Positions 62,438-64,000 of a stretch of DNA of 64,000 nucleotides are shown one piece after another; position 1 is the stretch's first letter; every line of letters starts with the position of its first letter. Below the pieces are notes generated by a model. The model was given only the letters and a program-made list of their open reading frames with translations, searched no databases and had not been told where the DNA came from. Source of the DNA: Novosphingobium sp. TH158 (GTDB taxonomy: Bacteria > Pseudomonadota > Alphaproteobacteria > Sphingomonadales > Sphingomonadaceae); the NCBI RefSeq assembly GCF_002855555.1, contig NZ_PKRT01000001.1, positions 2,074,001 to 2,138,000 on the forward strand, given 5' to 3'. The position numbers were made by a program, and so were the translations under genes.

Positions 62438-63240
62438 GGGTCGGTAAAATCGGCGGTGCGGCCGGCCATTTGGCTGGCCACGGCTTCCATCTGGTTGCGC
62501 GAACCGATCAGGCGTTGCTGCTCGATCGCCTCGGCCATCAGGATCTCGTCGGTCGTGGCATCGTCACTGCGCGCAAACAGGGCCTTGGCGGCGCGGATCG
62601 CATGGGGGCTGCGGCCGGCAATTTCGCTGGCAATCGCCACGGCTCTCGCCAGCGGATCGGCATCGCAATGGGTGGCAAAGCCGGTTTCCGCCGCTTCGGT
62701 GCCCGAGAACTCGCGGTGCGTGTAGGTCAGCTCGCGCAGCAGGTCGGGGCGGACAAGGCCGCGCCACAAGGCGAAATGGCCCATGTCCGGCACGATGCCC
62801 CACTTCAATTCCATCACGCAGAAGCGGGCATCGGGTGCGGTCACGCGGATGTCTGCACCCGCCGCGATCTGCAGCCCACCGCCAAGGCATACGCCGTGGA
62901 TTGCCGCGATCACCGGCACGGGCAGCTTGCGGAATTGCATGGCCATTTGCTGAAAGCGGTTGGCATTGCCGTGGGTGCGCGCAGGAAGGTCCCCCGCCGT
63001 GGCAAGGCCCGCCGCCATGGAGGCAAGGTCCAGCCCCGCGCAGAAGCCGCGCCCCTCCCCGGAAACGACCAGGCATCGCAGCCCCGGCATCCCGTGCAGG
63101 GCTTCGCCCGCAGCGAGCAGGGCATCGATCATTTCGGGATCGAGTGCATTGAGCTTGTCGGCGCGCGTCAGGCGCAGGTGACCGACGCCCTGCTCAAGGG
63201 AAAAACCGATGCGGTCGGTGGCGGGCATTTCATGCTTCAT
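62434..63240 (-). CDS. Enoyl-CoA hydratase/isomerase (crotonase) family
   Basis: 268 residues. Crotonase fold with oxyanion-hole segments GRGFCAGLDLASMAAG and GVCLGGGLQIAAGADIRV and acidic VMELKWGIVPDMG. Likely acts on a CoA ester; exact step unknown. ATG at 63240 follows GGAAAG and overlaps the end of the winged-helix gene by 11 nt. Confidence 0.87.
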   Translation of the reverse strand: MKHEMPATDRIGFSLEQGVGHLRLTRADKLNALDPEMIDALLAAGEALHGMPGLRCLVVSGEGRGFCAGLDLASMAAGLATAGDLPARTHGNANRFQQMAMQFRKLPVPVIAAIHGVCLGGGLQIAAGADIRVTAPDARFCVMELKWGIVPDMGHFALWRGLVRPDLLRELTYTHREFSGTEAAETGFATHCDADPLARAVAIASEIAGRSPHAIRAAKALFARSDDATTDEILMAEAIEQQRLIGSRNQMEAVASQMAGRTADFTDP

Positions 63241-63943
63241 GGCGGGCTTTCCGGGCTGGCAGGTCGCTGCTTGGGTGCCGGGCTTCCTCCTCCATGGCAA
63301 GCCTGCGCTGCAACGGGTCTGGCCCGCCGCGGACCGGTGACAGCGCATAGCCGCCATCCGGTGTTGTCGTCACGATCCCGCCCAGCCCGGCCGAGGCCAG
63401 TTTGGCGCGCAGGCGGCAGACATGGACGGCAAGGCTGTTCGTTTCCGGCTTGAAGCTCATCCGCCATACTTCTGCCAGCAGGTCGTCGGGCGGCACCCCG
63501 CGTCCCGGGGTTTGCGCCAGGCGCCAGAGCAGGGAAAACTCGCGCGGGTGCAGGCCGATGCGCCGCCCGTTAACCGTACCGTCGCGCATGAGCAGGTCGA
63601 GCTCGAGCGCGCCGTGGCATCGCCGCCTCGGTTCGTAGTCGAGTGCGTGGTGCAGGCGGCGGGCGCGCAGGTCCAGCTCGTCAAGCGAGAGCTGGCGCGG
63701 AAGTGCATCACCAAAGCCCATGGCCAGCCATTGGGCCCGCGCTGCGCTGGATTCGATGCCCAGCAGGATCGTGGCAGCCCGTCGCCCGGCCCGCTCGATT
63801 GCGTCGGCAAGGGCCGGTTGCGCCAGCAGGGTCAGGCATGACGCCGGCAGGCTCTCGCCATGCAGGATGAGCTGCCATCCCTTGCGCCGCAGGTCCCAAG
63901 CGGCGGGGGGCGGCTCAGCTTCGGGCCAGTGAAACCGGTACAC
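63230..63943 (-). CDS. OmpR-type winged-helix regulator with pseudo-receiver
   Basis: 237 residues from GTG 63943, but the frame is open to the window edge, so the true start may lie outside. C-terminal Trans_reg_C winged helix (REFSLLWRLAQTPGRGVPPD, LAVHVCRLRAKLASAGLG). N-terminal about 115 residues look like a receiver remnant (ARAQWLAMGFGDALPRQLSL) without a phosphoacceptor Asp. Downstream crotonase and Rieske genes may be targets. Confidence 0.7.
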   Translation of the reverse strand: MYRFHWPEAEPPPAAWDLRRKGWQLILHGESLPASCLTLLAQPALADAIERAGRRAATILLGIESSAARAQWLAMGFGDALPRQLSLDELDLRARRLHHALDYEPRRRCHGALELDLLMRDGTVNGRRIGLHPREFSLLWRLAQTPGRGVPPDDLLAEVWRMSFKPETNSLAVHVCRLRAKLASAGLGGIVTTTPDGGYALSPVRGGPDPLQRRLAMEEEARHPSSDLPARKARHEA

Positions 63944-64000
63944 GGCAACGCCCGCCGAAACCGGCGGTTCCCAAAGCTTCGCAATCTGGACAAGCAGGAT

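Noticed and set aside
1-64000. CRISPR arrays, IS elements, integrases, prophage
   Set aside because: No regular direct repeats with spacers, transposase or integrase motifs, or phage structural genes were seen.

Overview
The window is gene-dense, GC-rich chromosomal DNA of an alphaproteobacterium. It is most likely from Sphingomonadales (Novosphingobium/Erythrobacter-like). The signs are maf-aroE-coaE-dnaQ clustering, a PopZ/DUF2497 protein, alphaproteobacterial small families (DUF1491, DUF2093), an UrcA-family protein, a large TonB-dependent receptor flanked by TPR-sulfotransferase and Asp/Asn-hydroxylase genes, and many ATGA or GTGA stop-start overlaps. Genus is not provable from the sequence alone. 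I see no prophage, IS element, integrase, plasmid function or CRISPR array.
Layout. 1-5.6 kb (+): maf, aroE, coaE, dnaQ, long-form hpf, ptsN, a thioesterase, DUF1491 and a secreted SleB-type cell-wall hydrolase, closed by a bidirectional terminator. 5.6-13 kb (mostly -): xth-erpA, a CBS protein, ferredoxin-like and thioesterase genes, an S9 peptidase, PopZ, a TolC-family channel and a degenerate PCMT. 13-19 kb: class I fumarase, a LytS/LytTR two-component pair, UrcA, a phosphoesterase and an HPP membrane protein. 19-24.7 kb: rplM-rpsI, COX15-cutA-hypothetical, then MerC-thiS-thiG behind a Zur-like box. 24.7-31.4 kb: sterol-desaturase-family protein, ChaA-type antiporter, acyl-CoA ligase, GGT and PyrD. 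31.4-37.6 kb: a probable small RNA or attenuator, then an eight-gene SUF operon (IscR-like regulator, sufB, DUF559, sufC, sufD, sufS, sufT, sufA). 37.7-44.1 kb: an internally duplicated hypothetical, a lipoprotein, adenosine-kinase-like PfkB protein, purD/xseA with overlapping divergent start codons, DUF2093 and an M23 peptidase. 44.1-52.4 kb: the TonB receptor/sulfotransferase/hydroxylase locus with two tandem small secreted paralogues. 52.4-64 kb: rpmB, tadA, RNase T2, nadC, a second LytS/LytTR pair, a class II aldolase, tRNA-Gly, tRNA-Cys, an RNB ribonuclease, a Rieske oxygenase, a crotonase and a winged-helix regulator that may run off the window edge.
The best candidate for an undescribed system is 44.4-52.4 kb. 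A 1096-residue TonB-dependent receptor carries a complete EF-hand-type loop. It sits with a TPR-sulfotransferase, a second sulfotransferase-like P-loop protein, a TPR-Asp/Asn beta-hydroxylase and two small exported proteins with matching Cys pairs. This could be a receptor plus dedicated protein-modifying enzymes, but that reading is inferred from gene content and proximity. Other points of interest are the SUF leader, the Zur-like box before MerC-ThiS-ThiG, a PCMT that has lost its SAM-binding glycine motif, and a perfect 10-bp-arm palindrome in front of it.
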